64,000 nt of DNA from Tenacibaculum adriaticum (lineage in GTDB: Bacteria; Bacteroidota; Bacteroidia; Flavobacteriales; Flavobacteriaceae): NCBI RefSeq assembly GCF_008124875.1, contig NZ_VNIA01000003.1, forward strand, positions 124,001-188,000. The letters are read 5' to 3'. Position numbers and translations under genes: made by a program. The notes beneath the pieces were generated by a model. That model ran no database searches. It was not told where the DNA came from and was given only the letters and a program-made list of their open reading frames with translations. This document shows positions 26,099 through 34,571 of this stretch, piece by piece (the first letter of the stretch is position 1; every line of letters begins with the position of its first letter).

Positions 26099-26541
26099 TG
26101 TTTAAATTTTATATAGCAAAAGTACCTTTGCAACTATTGTTATCTTAATTCAAATGGATCAATAATTAACTCATTTAAATAGATAGTGTTAATAATATTA
26201 TATTTAATTAAGGATAGGAGGTAGAGGAAGAGGGGTTTAGCAGAATAATCATCTAAAGTAGCTATTTAATTAGTTCATTTAAAAAAAGCCGTTCGAATTT
26301 CGAACGGCCTTCGGGGGGAATCTAAGATAAACTTAGATTTAAAAAAAGAAAAATGAAGGGAATGTTTTAGGCTATTATAGTGATAATTTTAAGCCTTAAA
26401 ATATTCATTCAAGGTTCTAATGATGTTTTAGCATTCTCAATAATATTCACAGCAAAAATATTATGGCTATCAATTATTAATCTATTACAAAAGGGTATTA
26501 AAATGCAATAAATGGGAAAAAAACATAAAGGATAGCGTTCT
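26099..26541. other. 443-base gap with twin hairpins
   Basis: No reading frame of note. The stretch holds a near-perfect hairpin at 26288-26308 (GCCGTTCGAA/TTCGAACGGC, one-base loop) and a second at 26319-26339 (AATCTAAG/CTTAGATT), joined by TTCGGGGGG. This may be a structured RNA or a terminator pair; its host transcript is not identified. Confidence 0.5.
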
Positions 26542-27585
26542 CTAGCTTTTTTTACGGTATTGTTTTGGACTTACACCATATTTATCTTTAAATATTTTTG
26601 AAGTGTATCCTGGAGAGTTAATACCTAATTGATAGCTTATTTCAGAGATAGTTAAATCAGTTTCTAGAAGTAAATCTCTCATTTTTTCAATTCGGTAATT
26701 GGTTACAAATTCTAAAACTGACATGCCAAATAATTTGTTAAAGCCTTGCTGTAGTCTTTTATTATTTAAGTTAACCTTATTGCCTAAGTCTGTAACCGTG
26801 CTAAAGCTTGCGACATCAGACTTTACTATCTTAGAAGCACGTAAAATATTTTCAGAGAACGTTCTTGATAAGCGTTTTTCATCTGCAGATAAAAATGAAT
26901 TAGACGATATGGTGTTAAACTGTATACCTATTAATTGATAAATCAATCCTTCTAAATATATGCTTTCTGTAATACCTTCATAATTATTTTGAAAATATTT
27001 ATTAAGTATGCTTAATGTGTTATGGTCATAATAATCTTCATAGAAATACGGATTAACACCGTTAACATCTCTTAATAAGTCTGATAGTTTTTCACTCATT
27101 ACATCAACAAAATCTTCTACATAACTTTCAAATTCTTTCCTGTTAATTCTAATACTTAGTAATGATATATATTGGTTTTTAGGTAAGAAAATGGTGTGCT
27201 TCTGTCTAGCAATACTGGCCAGTGCTACTGAACCTTGTTCATTTAAGTATTCAGGTTCCTTTTTATCATGAAACTGATGTTTGAAACGAGCTTTTTTATT
27301 AATGATTATTTTTAAAGGATGTAATAGGCCTTGGTCATAAAGTAAATTGATTTCTTGCTTCAAATTTGCTTTAACTTCAAAGACTGATATACCAGACTTA
27401 TAAAATCGTTGTTGGATACAGCCAGTGCCTATATTTTCAGGTAAGCAAAGCTTAGCATTGTTATTAGAAATATAATTTATAGGAACATTAAGTTCCTTAG
27501 CCATACTTTTAATAATTGCATTGGGAGTACCATCGTTAATATAAATGTTAATTGAATCCATTTGCACTGTTTGTTGTAAATACAC
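26542..27585 (-). CDS. AraC-family transcriptional regulator
   Basis: The 347-residue protein has a C-terminal double helix-turn-helix domain (about residues 255-345): LGNKVNLNNKRLQQGFNKLFG in the first unit and ISEISYQLGINSPGYTSKIFKDKYGVSPKQYRK in the second, which is the AraC signature. The N-terminal 240 residues match no ligand-binding domain I know; the block ENIGTGCIQQRFYKSGI resembles the start of flavobacterial AraC-type regulators. It stands alone, so its targets are unknown. Confidence 0.9.
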   Translation of the reverse strand: MYLQQTVQMDSINIYINDGTPNAIIKSMAKELNVPINYISNNNAKLCLPENIGTGCIQQRFYKSGISVFEVKANLKQEINLLYDQGLLHPLKIIINKKARFKHQFHDKKEPEYLNEQGSVALASIARQKHTIFLPKNQYISLLSIRINRKEFESYVEDFVDVMSEKLSDLLRDVNGVNPYFYEDYYDHNTLSILNKYFQNNYEGITESIYLEGLIYQLIGIQFNTISSNSFLSADEKRLSRTFSENILRASKIVKSDVASFSTVTDLGNKVNLNNKRLQQGFNKLFGMSVLEFVTNYRIEKMRDLLLETDLTISEISYQLGINSPGYTSKIFKDKYGVSPKQYRKKS

Positions 27586-27756
27586 TATTGATAGAATTAA
27601 TAAAATTTTTAAAATATGTTAAATCGAAAGGATTCAACATATTACAAGTTTTTGTTTTATTTCTTTATAATTACTGTACGTTGTTTTTATCTTCGAAAAA
27701 AGGTATTTGATAGTTTTTTAACATCTAAAGATATAATTAACTCGGTTGTTCTAATT

Positions 27757-27969
27757 TTAATGACTTAAGTTGTTTCTTTTTTTTGCTACTAATCCAACTA
27801 ATAGAGAAATAGATCCAATACCTAAGTTTATATAACTATAATCTGTGTTTGATGTAGGGTTGTAGTAGGAAATATTTGGAATCGTATATGGGAAAATAAT
27901 CTTCAGTATACCATAGACTAATAAAAATAAGCCTGCAACTACTAAAAGTGTTTTCACAATCTTCATCAT
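27757..27969 (-). CDS. Small two-helix membrane protein
   Basis: A 70-residue protein with two predicted membrane helices, VVAGLFLLVYGILKIIF (residues 10-26) and NLGIGSISLLVGLVA (48-62), joined by a Tyr/Asn-rich loop. Two adjacent ATG codons start the frame. No family is recognised. Confidence 0.6.
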   Translation of the reverse strand: MMKIVKTLLVVAGLFLLVYGILKIIFPYTIPNISYYNPTSNTDYSYINLGIGSISLLVGLVAKKRNNLSH

Positions 27970-28201
27970 AATAAATTTTAATTATGAGTCAAAACTATAA
28001 ACATATAAAGGAAAAGAGTTGCTTAATTAAAACAAATATTGACTCATATAATTTTTTTGTTGTTTTATATAGTTGAGTTTCTGAAAAACATCGCAACTTC
28101 AAAAATTAGTTTAATTTAAAAGACAAAGGGATAAAAGAAGCGAAACAGTTGTATAGATGAATCAATTTTATTGAGTTCCTTTTTATTATAGTATATAAAA
28201 G

Positions 28202-28232
28202 TTGTAAGGGGTATAAATATATTGTAACTTTG
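28202..28232 (+). promoter_or_regulatory. Promoter of rpsU
   Basis: TTG at 28202-28204 and TAACTTTG at 28225-28232 are spaced by 20 bases, fitting the Bacteroidota -33/-7 pair. Transcription would start near 28239, leaving a leader of about 205 bases before rpsU. Confidence 0.6.
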
Positions 28233-28238
28233 TGGTGT

Positions 28239-28445
28239 ATTTGTATTCTATCCGTAAGGAGAAAATCTACGATTTTTTAGGTTATCACTAATTATAATTC
28301 TGATTCATTCAGATTTTAATATCTCGCAGAAGCTTTTTAAAGGTATTTTCTTTTCAATAGAACTATTTAAGTATAAATAGCCTATCGGCTATTGCCTATT
28401 TTTTAGGTACATTAAATCGATTAAAAATCATTAAAATTATTATAT
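28239..28445 (+). other. Long leader of rpsU
   Basis: About 200 transcribed bases without a reading frame. AAGGAG at 28256-28261 is a strong anti-SD match but has no nearby start codon, and GCCTATCGGC at 28380-28389 could form a small hairpin. The leader may control S21 synthesis; this is inference. Confidence 0.4.
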
Positions 28446-28634
28446 ATGTTAAGAATAGTAGTCAAAGAAGGCGAAAATATAGAGAGAGCTTTAAAGCGTT
28501 ATAAGCGTAAATTTAGAGATGTAAAGGTTTTACAAGAATTACGTGAGCGTAAGCAATTTACAAAACCATCTGTAGCGAAAAGAGCTGAAAAGAAAAAAGC
28601 AGCTTATATAGAACAGCTTTTTAAAGAAGATTAG
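28446..28634 (+). CDS. rpsU: Ribosomal protein bS21
   Basis: A 62-residue basic protein starting MLRIVVKEGENIERALKRYKR and ending KKKAAYIEQLFKED, the bS21 pattern. bS21 sits at the 30S platform next to the 3' end of 16S rRNA; in Flavobacteriia it helps hide the anti-Shine-Dalgarno sequence. Its own start has no SD. A clear terminator follows. Confidence 0.95.
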   Translation: MLRIVVKEGENIERALKRYKRKFRDVKVLQELRERKQFTKPSVAKRAEKKKAAYIEQLFKED

Positions 28635-28651
28635 AAATAAAAGTATAAAAT

Positions 28652-28681
28652 AAAAACGCAACCAATTTGGTTGCGTTTTTA
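28652..28681 (+). terminator. Terminator of rpsU
   Basis: AAAAACGCAACCA pairs with TGGTTGCGTTTTT around ATT. Confidence 0.85.
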
Positions 28682-28786
28682 TTTTTATAGTAGGTCGAAA
28701 GAGTTAAAAGTTATTTTTTAAGGTTAAAGTTAAGAAAGGTAGTTTATGGATAAAAAAAAGTAAATTGGCTAAAAAAATAATTGTTT

Positions 28787-30166
28787 ATGAAGGATAAAAA
28801 AGCAATTAGAATAAGAATTGCAAATAATAGACATGAAAAAGAATTAAGAAGAAAGAATAAGTATTATAAGGACAAAATATCAAGACTGAGAGATTTTAAT
28901 GGAAAAACTCAGAATATTGCAGAAATGAAGCATAATCTTCTCTCAGAAGATTTGAAATATATTTTTAATTGTAAAAAGGCTAATATTTTACAGCCATCAA
29001 GTTCATACTTTAATGTTCTGAAAGAGGCAGTTACTATTGAAGTACCCGAACCATTCTCTTTGGTTGATAATGCTGATAAGAGTTATAAGTTTATTAGTGA
29101 TATTATTAATTGTCTTTATCATAATAGAGTTAGGAAATTAAATATTGATTATAAGAATTGTAAAACAATCCATTTAGGAGCTCAAATATATCTTGATATT
29201 CTTTTGAGGGATATGTTTAAATATTCAAGGCAGTTACATTCTAAATATCCTAATTTTTCTCACTTAGAAAGTGTTAAGCCAATTAATATTAATAATAAAA
29301 ATGTAAGGAAACTACTTTATTCAATAGGTTCATATGCAATTTTAAAGAACGAAAAAGTAAAATATGATGATATAATACCATATAATTTATGTGAGTTTAA
29401 GGCTAATCCAAGTCCTTCTGCTAAAATGGTCAATATTGAAACAAAGGAGAGACATGTAACTGAAATGGTAGAATACGTCATTGAAAGCCTTGGTAGAATG
29501 GATAAAATTTTAACTTCAGAGAGTATTGAAAATTTAAGCATTATAATAGGAGAAGTCTTGATTAATGCTGAAGAACATTCAACAAATAATCATAGATTTT
29601 CAATTGGGTATTTTCAAGATTATAGTTCAAACTCTGAAGAGTATGGTATTTTTAATCTTGTTATTTTGAATTTTGGAGAGACTATTTATGATAAGTTTAA
29701 AGATGAAGATTGTGCTCGGCCAGATATAGTTAGACAAATGAAGGCTTTGTCTAATGATTATACTTCAAAAAATCTTTTTGGAACACAAATGAAAGAGGAA
29801 ACATTATGGACTTTGTATGCTTTACAAGAAGAAGTAACTTCAGTTTCACCAAAGAAAAATATTAAAAGAGGTAATGGGTCGATTAAGTTCATTGAAAGTT
29901 TTTTCAATTTAAAAGGTAATAATGAAAATCAAGATAAAGTATCCAGATTAGCATTGTTGTCAGGTAATACTTCAATAGTATTTGATGGAACATATGGAAT
30001 TAAAGAAAGTGAAAAAGGAGATGAGAAATTTAAGGTTATGACATTTAATAAATCTGCAGCCATTTCTGACAGACCAGACACAAAATATGTTAAATTTGTA
30101 AAAAATCATTTTCCTGGTACAATTATTAGTGCTCAAATATTAATTAGTAAAGATGATTTATTATGA
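28787..30166 (+). CDS. STAS-like/GHKL-type ATPase, first gene of coupled operon
   Basis: A 459-residue cytoplasmic protein. The first 60 residues are very basic and helical. Residues about 80-140 (AVTIEVPEPFSLVDNADKSY, then KLNIDYKNCKTIHLGAQIYL) resemble a STAS-type domain. Residues about 225-370 look like a GHKL ATPase: the N box is IIIGEVLINAEEHS (E256, N260, H264), LNFGETI (294-300) is a modified G1 box and RGNGS (361-365) a G2 box. No phospho-acceptor His domain is seen, so it is closer to partner-switching kinases than to sensor kinases. ATG 28787 is chosen over an in-frame TTG at 28781. Its stop overlaps the next start (ATGA). A defence or stress-switch role is inference from the layout. 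Confidence 0.72.
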   Translation: MKDKKAIRIRIANNRHEKELRRKNKYYKDKISRLRDFNGKTQNIAEMKHNLLSEDLKYIFNCKKANILQPSSSYFNVLKEAVTIEVPEPFSLVDNADKSYKFISDIINCLYHNRVRKLNIDYKNCKTIHLGAQIYLDILLRDMFKYSRQLHSKYPNFSHLESVKPININNKNVRKLLYSIGSYAILKNEKVKYDDIIPYNLCEFKANPSPSAKMVNIETKERHVTEMVEYVIESLGRMDKILTSESIENLSIIIGEVLINAEEHSTNNHRFSIGYFQDYSSNSEEYGIFNLVILNFGETIYDKFKDEDCARPDIVRQMKALSNDYTSKNLFGTQMKEETLWTLYALQEEVTSVSPKKNIKRGNGSIKFIESFFNLKGNNENQDKVSRLALLSGNTSIVFDGTYGIKESEKGDEKFKVMTFNKSAAISDRPDTKYVKFVKNHFPGTIISAQILISKDDLL

Positions 30167-30489
30167 AAGAAACAATTTTTGAATTAGAAGAATATAGAAG
30201 TAAGGGGTCTAAAGTATTTACAGGAAGGGACAAAGGTAAATATGTTAGAGAAGAATCTGAATTTGATAGTTTAGAGAAAAATAATGATAGTGTAACATTT
30301 GTGATACCAGATAATATTTTTTCTATAAACCCATCCTTTTTTGAAGAACTTCTAATCAATGTTGTTACTAAACTGGGTAAAGAAGGGTTTTTGAAAAAAT
30401 TTAAGTTTAAAAATGAAGGAACTTATAAGTATGAAAAGCCTTTAAATGATGCTATTGATAGAATATTGAGAGAAAATAATGCTTTATGA
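30163..30489 (+). CDS. DUF4325 (STAS-like) protein
   Basis: A 108-residue protein whose second half, DSVTFVIPDNIFSINPSFFEELLINVV followed by FLKKFKFKN, fits the DUF4325/STAS-like family often paired with GHKL ATPases. Residues 1-40 are charged and may be flexible. It overlaps the ATPase gene by four bases and the next gene by four bases, so all three products are probably made in fixed ratio. By analogy with anti-sigma/anti-anti-sigma switches it could be the substrate or partner of the ATPase. Confidence 0.72.
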   Translation: MKETIFELEEYRSKGSKVFTGRDKGKYVREESEFDSLEKNNDSVTFVIPDNIFSINPSFFEELLINVVTKLGKEGFLKKFKFKNEGTYKYEKPLNDAIDRILRENNAL

Positions 30490-31064
30490 TGTTCTTGAAT
30501 TTTTTTTCTGATAACATAACAACATTTGAAATTATAGAGAAAATATCAACAATAATTATTGCTGCTTTTACTTTATTTTTTAGTTGGTATATTTTTAAAT
30601 ATCAATCTGCAAAAAATGATAATGATTTAAAGTTAGATTGGTATAAACTCATTGTAGTTGAATCCAAGTTTGATATTTTTTTTGTTTTTTTTAAAAAGTT
30701 GAATTCTGCTCTTTTAAAGTTAAAAGATGATAATTTAACAATTCAAGTAAGAGAAGAAGTAAATAATCAAATTCTTGATGAACTTAATAAATTAGATTTA
30801 GATTTTATCTCTCTACTTTTAGCAGTAGATAAAATGCTTTACGAGTGCGTTAAAAACCAGTTTGATAAATTAATTGATGGTTTAACTGAAAAATTATCAA
30901 ATGAGACTTTAAACCTTAATGAAGAAGAAGTGTTTAATGATGAAATTTCAAGTCATATAGCTGACTATAAAACACAAATTTTAAAAATGTTTGTTGATTT
31001 TAGAGGGAAAAATGACACACATAATAGTCTAATAGAAAGTTTTAAAGAAAAATACATAAATTAA
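30486..31064 (+). CDS. Single-pass membrane protein, third gene of operon
   Basis: A 192-residue protein with one N-terminal membrane helix (ISTIIIAAFTLFFSWYIF, about residues 20-37) and a cytoplasmic helical part rich in Lys, Asn and acidic residues. Two ATG codons start the frame, the first overlapping the previous stop. No family is recognised. It could be the membrane output or effector of the operon; nothing in the sequence proves this. Confidence 0.65.
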   Translation: MMFLNFFSDNITTFEIIEKISTIIIAAFTLFFSWYIFKYQSAKNDNDLKLDWYKLIVVESKFDIFFVFFKKLNSALLKLKDDNLTIQVREEVNNQILDELNKLDLDFISLLLAVDKMLYECVKNQFDKLIDGLTEKLSNETLNLNEEEVFNDEISSHIADYKTQILKMFVDFRGKNDTHNSLIESFKEKYIN

Positions 31065-31138
31065 AAAAAGAGAAAATAATGAACAATGTGTTTTTTGACT
31101 TATATATAAAGAAAAACTCTTTTTAATTTGATATTGAA

Positions 31139-31169
31139 AACCCTTACAAACACTAGATTTATAAGGGTT
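31139..31169 (-). terminator. Terminator of ssrA
   Basis: On the minus strand AACCCTTA pairs with TAAGGGTT across a 15-base loop, followed by TTTTC. The stem resembles that behind tRNA-Arg at 16427. Confidence 0.55.
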
Positions 31170-31174
31170 AAAAG

Positions 31175-31566
31175 TGGAGACGCCGAGAATCGAACTCGGG
31201 TCCAAACAAGCAGCCAAAAGGCTTTCTACATACTTAGTTCTTTCTTAATTTTCGACTAAGAACTGATTAAGAACAATCTGTTTTTAGCTTATCTTCTTTA
31301 GTTTCAAAAATTTGTCGAAGTGCCAAATTTTCTATGTTTACTTTTACGATGCCCAAAAATGAAACGCCGTAAACCAAGGCTTTTCGTGGACATAAAGCTT
31401 GCACACCTTGTGTGCCTAGGCTAATCTTACTATTAATTCAGATTAAGCAGCTAAAGCGTAGTTATCTTCGCCGTTTATAAAGTTGAAATAAGTTTAACGA
31501 GTAGTCATCTCAATCCTCGGTATGCTTACATTTTAACTGACCTTGCTGTCAAAACCAGTCGTCCCC
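31175..31566 (-). ncRNA. ssrA: Transfer-messenger RNA
   Basis: Read on the minus strand the RNA starts GGGGACG and ends CGTCTCC plus discriminator A, which pair as an acceptor stem; the T arm ACCCGAG-TTCGATT-CTCGGCG region is intact. The tag frame reads NGEDNYALAA and stop (near 31440-31475), the standard proteolysis tag that frees stalled ribosomes. CCA is not encoded. The 3' end faces the STAS/GHKL operon; ssrA 3' ends are common insertion sites, but no duplicated end was found here. Confidence 0.96.
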
Positions 31567-31760
31567 ATTATGTCAAAGAATCTTTATAACTAGTAATTTA
31601 TTAAAAAACACACTATAAAGAAATTCGGATTGCGAAAGTATAAAAAATTTGCATACCCTTTTAATTACAGTTAATTTTATAGCAAAATTTATACCGATTC
31701 TTTTTACTGAAGGAATGTCAGGTTTTACAAACAACAAATTTCAAACCACTTTAACGATAT

Positions 31761-32963
31761 ATGAAATTCGGAATTATCAAAGAACGCAAAAATCCACCAG
31801 ATAAACGCGTAGTATTTTCACCAAAAAAATTACAAGAGTTAAAAAAACAATTCCCACAAGCAGAAATTAAAGTAGAAAGTTCAGACATAAGAGTTTTTTC
31901 AGATGAAGCTTACAGAAATGCAGGAATAGAGGTCGTTGAAGATATCTCTGATTGTGATGTTATATTGGGAGTTAAAGAAGTTCCGGTTGAGGCATTAATT
32001 CCAAATAAAAAATATTTTTTCTTTTCTCATACCATAAAGAAGCAACCGTATAATAGAAAGTTGTTGAAAGCAATGTTAGAAAAAAACATTGAAATGTATG
32101 ATCATGAAACTATTATAGAAGAAAATGGAGCGCGTTTGATTGGTTTTGGTCGTTATGCTGGTTTAGTTGGCGCTTATAATGGTTTTAGAGCTTTAGGTTT
32201 ACGTGACGAATTGTTTAATCTACCTAAAGTAGAAACACTAGAAGATTTAGACGCGGTTAAAAGAGAATTGGATAAAATTAAGCTTCCAAATATTAAAATA
32301 CTACTTTCAGGAACAGGGAAAGTAGCGTATGGAGCCAAAGAAATTTTAGATTATTTAGAAATTAAAGAAGTTAGTGATGCGTTGTATTTAACTTCAGAGT
32401 TTACTGAGCCAGTTTATTGCATGATAGATGTAATGGAATATAATAAGCGTAAAGATGGTAAAGTAGGTGATAAATTTGAGTTTTATAAAGATCCAACAGG
32501 ATATGAAAGTAACTTTATGCCATATGCTAAAGTGACAGATTATTTTATTGCAGGTCATTTCTACGGAAATGGTGCACCTTTTTTATTTTCTAGAGAAGAT
32601 GCTAAATCAAAAGATTTCAAAATAAAAACTATAGCAGATATCAGTTGTGATGTAGACGGGCCAGTTGCTTCCACTATAAGAGCTTCTACGATTGCAAATC
32701 CTATTTACGGCTACGATCCAGAAACAGAAACAGAGGTTGATTTTAAAGATGAAAAAGCAATTACAGTAATGGCTGTTGATAATTTGCCTTGTGAATTACC
32801 AAAAGACGCTAGTGAAGGTTTCGGGGAAATGTTTTTAAAGCATGTAGTTCCTGCGTTCTTCAATAATGACAAAAACGGGATTTTAGCCAGAGCAAAAATG
32901 ACTAAAAATGGAAAATTGACGGAACGTTTTTTATACTTACAAGATTACGTAGACGGAAAATAA
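31761..32963 (+). CDS. Saccharopine dehydrogenase-like NAD(P)-dependent oxidoreductase
   Basis: A 400-residue enzyme of the alanine dehydrogenase/PNT and Lys1 superfamily. The N-terminal half has MKFGIIKERKNPPDKRVVFSP and VKEVPVEALIPNKKYFFFSHTIKKQ; the middle has ENGARLIGFGRYAGLVGAYNG, as in saccharopine dehydrogenases, then the nucleotide-binding ILLSGTGKVAYGAKEIL; DISCDVDGPVAST and YGYDP near 285-325 are substrate-side blocks. It may reversibly form lysine and 2-oxoglutarate from saccharopine, but related enzymes act on other amino acids. Single gene. Confidence 0.8.
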   Translation: MKFGIIKERKNPPDKRVVFSPKKLQELKKQFPQAEIKVESSDIRVFSDEAYRNAGIEVVEDISDCDVILGVKEVPVEALIPNKKYFFFSHTIKKQPYNRKLLKAMLEKNIEMYDHETIIEENGARLIGFGRYAGLVGAYNGFRALGLRDELFNLPKVETLEDLDAVKRELDKIKLPNIKILLSGTGKVAYGAKEILDYLEIKEVSDALYLTSEFTEPVYCMIDVMEYNKRKDGKVGDKFEFYKDPTGYESNFMPYAKVTDYFIAGHFYGNGAPFLFSREDAKSKDFKIKTIADISCDVDGPVASTIRASTIANPIYGYDPETETEVDFKDEKAITVMAVDNLPCELPKDASEGFGEMFLKHVVPAFFNNDKNGILARAKMTKNGKLTERFLYLQDYVDGK

Positions 32964-32982
32964 TAAACAACAATAAATTGTC

Positions 32983-33008
32983 ATTCCTGCGAAAGCGGGA
33001 ATCTTTTT
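32983..33008 (+). repeat. REP-like palindrome ATTCCTGC-GAAA-GCGGGAAT
   Basis: A perfect GAAA tetraloop hairpin (one G-U pair) followed by TCTTTTTT, so it can act as a terminator. The sequence closely resembles a palindrome dispersed between genes in many bacteria. Confidence 0.7.
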
Positions 33009-33009
33009 T

Positions 33010-33225
33010 ATGATACCAGACAAACAATTTTTAATTGACACAGCCAATATGAGGATGCCTTATGGTAAATACAAAGGCACATACTTAATAGATATTCCTG
33101 AATATTATATTGTTTGGTATCGCAATAAAGGATTTCCGAAAGGAAAATTAGGAACAATGATGGGTTTGGTGTATGAATTAAAGTTAAACGGGTTAGAAGA
33201 TATTCTTCGTAAATTAAGGAATTAA
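33010..33225 (+). CDS. DUF3820 protein
   Basis: A 71-residue protein with the full DUF3820 pattern: MRMPYGKYKGTYLIDIPEYYIVWYRNKGFPKGKLG. The family is related to putative quorum-sensing-regulated virulence factors by name only; its role is unknown. Its TAA shares its last base with the next ATG. Confidence 0.87.
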   Translation: MIPDKQFLIDTANMRMPYGKYKGTYLIDIPEYYIVWYRNKGFPKGKLGTMMGLVYELKLNGLEDILRKLRN

Positions 33226-33599
33226 TGAATCCAGTAGAAGAATACATGTTAAAACAAGAAGAACCGTTTAAGTCAATACTTTTGCATTTACAGTTGTTGA
33301 TTGAAAGTTCATTTCCTGAAGTTGAGATGAAGTACAAGTGGAAAATTCCGGTGTATTATTTAGAAGGTCAACCTCTATGTTATTTGAACTGTGCGGTTAA
33401 AAAAGGTTTTGTAGATGTTGGTTTTTGGGCTAAAGATCATTTAGAAAACTACAATGAATTTTTAGTTTCTGAAGGAAGAAAAGTTGTGAAATCTCTTCGT
33501 TATTTTTCTGTTGACGAAGTTGATACAACTATTCTGATATCAGTTATTGAAGAAGCTATTAAGAAAAATCACAAAGGATTTTACAAAAGTAACTACTGA
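33225..33599 (+). CDS. DUF1801 protein (YdhG-like)
   Basis: A 124-residue protein of the DUF1801 fold (related to frataxin-like YdhG): FKSILLHLQLLIESSFPEVEMKYKWKIPVYYLEGQPLCYLN, then FVDVGFWAKDHL. Function is unproven. It is coupled to the DUF3820 gene and its end overlaps the convergent transglutaminase-like gene by seven bases. Confidence 0.85.
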   Translation: MNPVEEYMLKQEEPFKSILLHLQLLIESSFPEVEMKYKWKIPVYYLEGQPLCYLNCAVKKGFVDVGFWAKDHLENYNEFLVSEGRKVVKSLRYFSVDEVDTTILISVIEEAIKKNHKGFYKSNY

Positions 33600-34546
33600 A
33601 TTAAAAACTCAATTGCTACTTCTTTATCAATCAATAAAAATAATTGCAGAGCATTTGTGGGAGGAGTAATAGTAACAGAAGTAACACCATTTTTAGAGGT
33701 TACTTCAGGTTTTTGAGCATATGGTAAACCTAAAAAACCTACATGGATTTGCTGAGAAGGTTTTATGTTTTTTAGAATTATATCAATCTTTCCATTCTTA
33801 TTTTTTGATAAAATTCCAGATTTTGGAGCTGTCAACTCAACATCTGATTTTAAAAACAAATGACTATAAATAGGCTGATTGTAGAATTCTTCTTTTTCCA
33901 TTCTACCAACACGCAATCTCCAAATAGATTTTTCAGGGAAATGTGTTTTAAAATATTTTTTTGTTGAAATATTGAAGTAATACGGGTTAAAATTTCTCAG
34001 CCATTTTCCATTATTTTCATAACCTGCTCCCCAAGTTGTATCAATAAAAATCCACTTATTGTTAATTTTTACTGTGTTCCAAGCATGGTTAGGTTGTTGT
34101 TGAGGTTTTCCAATAGTATTTGAAGAGGTTCTTACATAACCAGTAATAACTTCATTTTCTATTTGTAATAAATCACATATTTTAGAAAATGTTTGAGCAT
34201 ATCCTTCACAAACTCCTTTCCTTGTAGAAAGTGTTTCAGCTACTGTTTTATTCTTTATTTCTTGTAGTTTTTGATCACGCTCTTCATTAGTTCGGTATCT
34301 AAAACTAATTTCTTTACGAGTTGGGTTATAGAATTCATCTAAATCGTACCGAATATTCTTTGTCATCCAACAAAAAATAGCTTTTACTTTATCTTCTTCA
34401 GATGAAAAGTCAAGTTCAATTTTGTGAGCTAATTTTTCAGCAGTTAACAATCCCGAATACAAATCCGTTTTTTCTTTTATAACAGAAAAATTTTGAGCTG
34501 ATATTGAAAATGAAATCAGTAAAAAGAAAATTAATAAATACTTCAT
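33593..34546 (-). CDS. Exported transglutaminase-like protein
   Basis: From the ATG at 34546 the 317-residue product has a signal peptide (MKYLLIFFLLISFSISAQ). The transglutaminase-like core shows the Cys in TRKGVCEGYAQTF, the His in PNHAWNTVKINNKW and the Asp in FIDTTWGAGY, a full papain-like triad. The C-terminal 100 residues look like a beta-sandwich domain. Such periplasmic proteins may act as proteases or cross-linkers; the target is unknown. A longer in-frame start at 34603 would overlap kdsA and lose the signal peptide. Confidence 0.85.
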   Translation of the reverse strand: MKYLLIFFLLISFSISAQNFSVIKEKTDLYSGLLTAEKLAHKIELDFSSEEDKVKAIFCWMTKNIRYDLDEFYNPTRKEISFRYRTNEERDQKLQEIKNKTVAETLSTRKGVCEGYAQTFSKICDLLQIENEVITGYVRTSSNTIGKPQQQPNHAWNTVKINNKWIFIDTTWGAGYENNGKWLRNFNPYYFNISTKKYFKTHFPEKSIWRLRVGRMEKEEFYNQPIYSHLFLKSDVELTAPKSGILSKNKNGKIDIILKNIKPSQQIHVGFLGLPYAQKPEVTSKNGVTSVTITPPTNALQLFLLIDKEVAIEFLIQ

Positions 34547-34571
34547 AGTTTCAGAAAAACAAAAACTATGC

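Noticed and set aside
28635..31175. Direct repeat of the ssrA 3' end that would mark an integrated island
   Set aside because: No copy of the ssrA end was found between rpsU and the STAS/GHKL operon, so integration there is only a suggestion.
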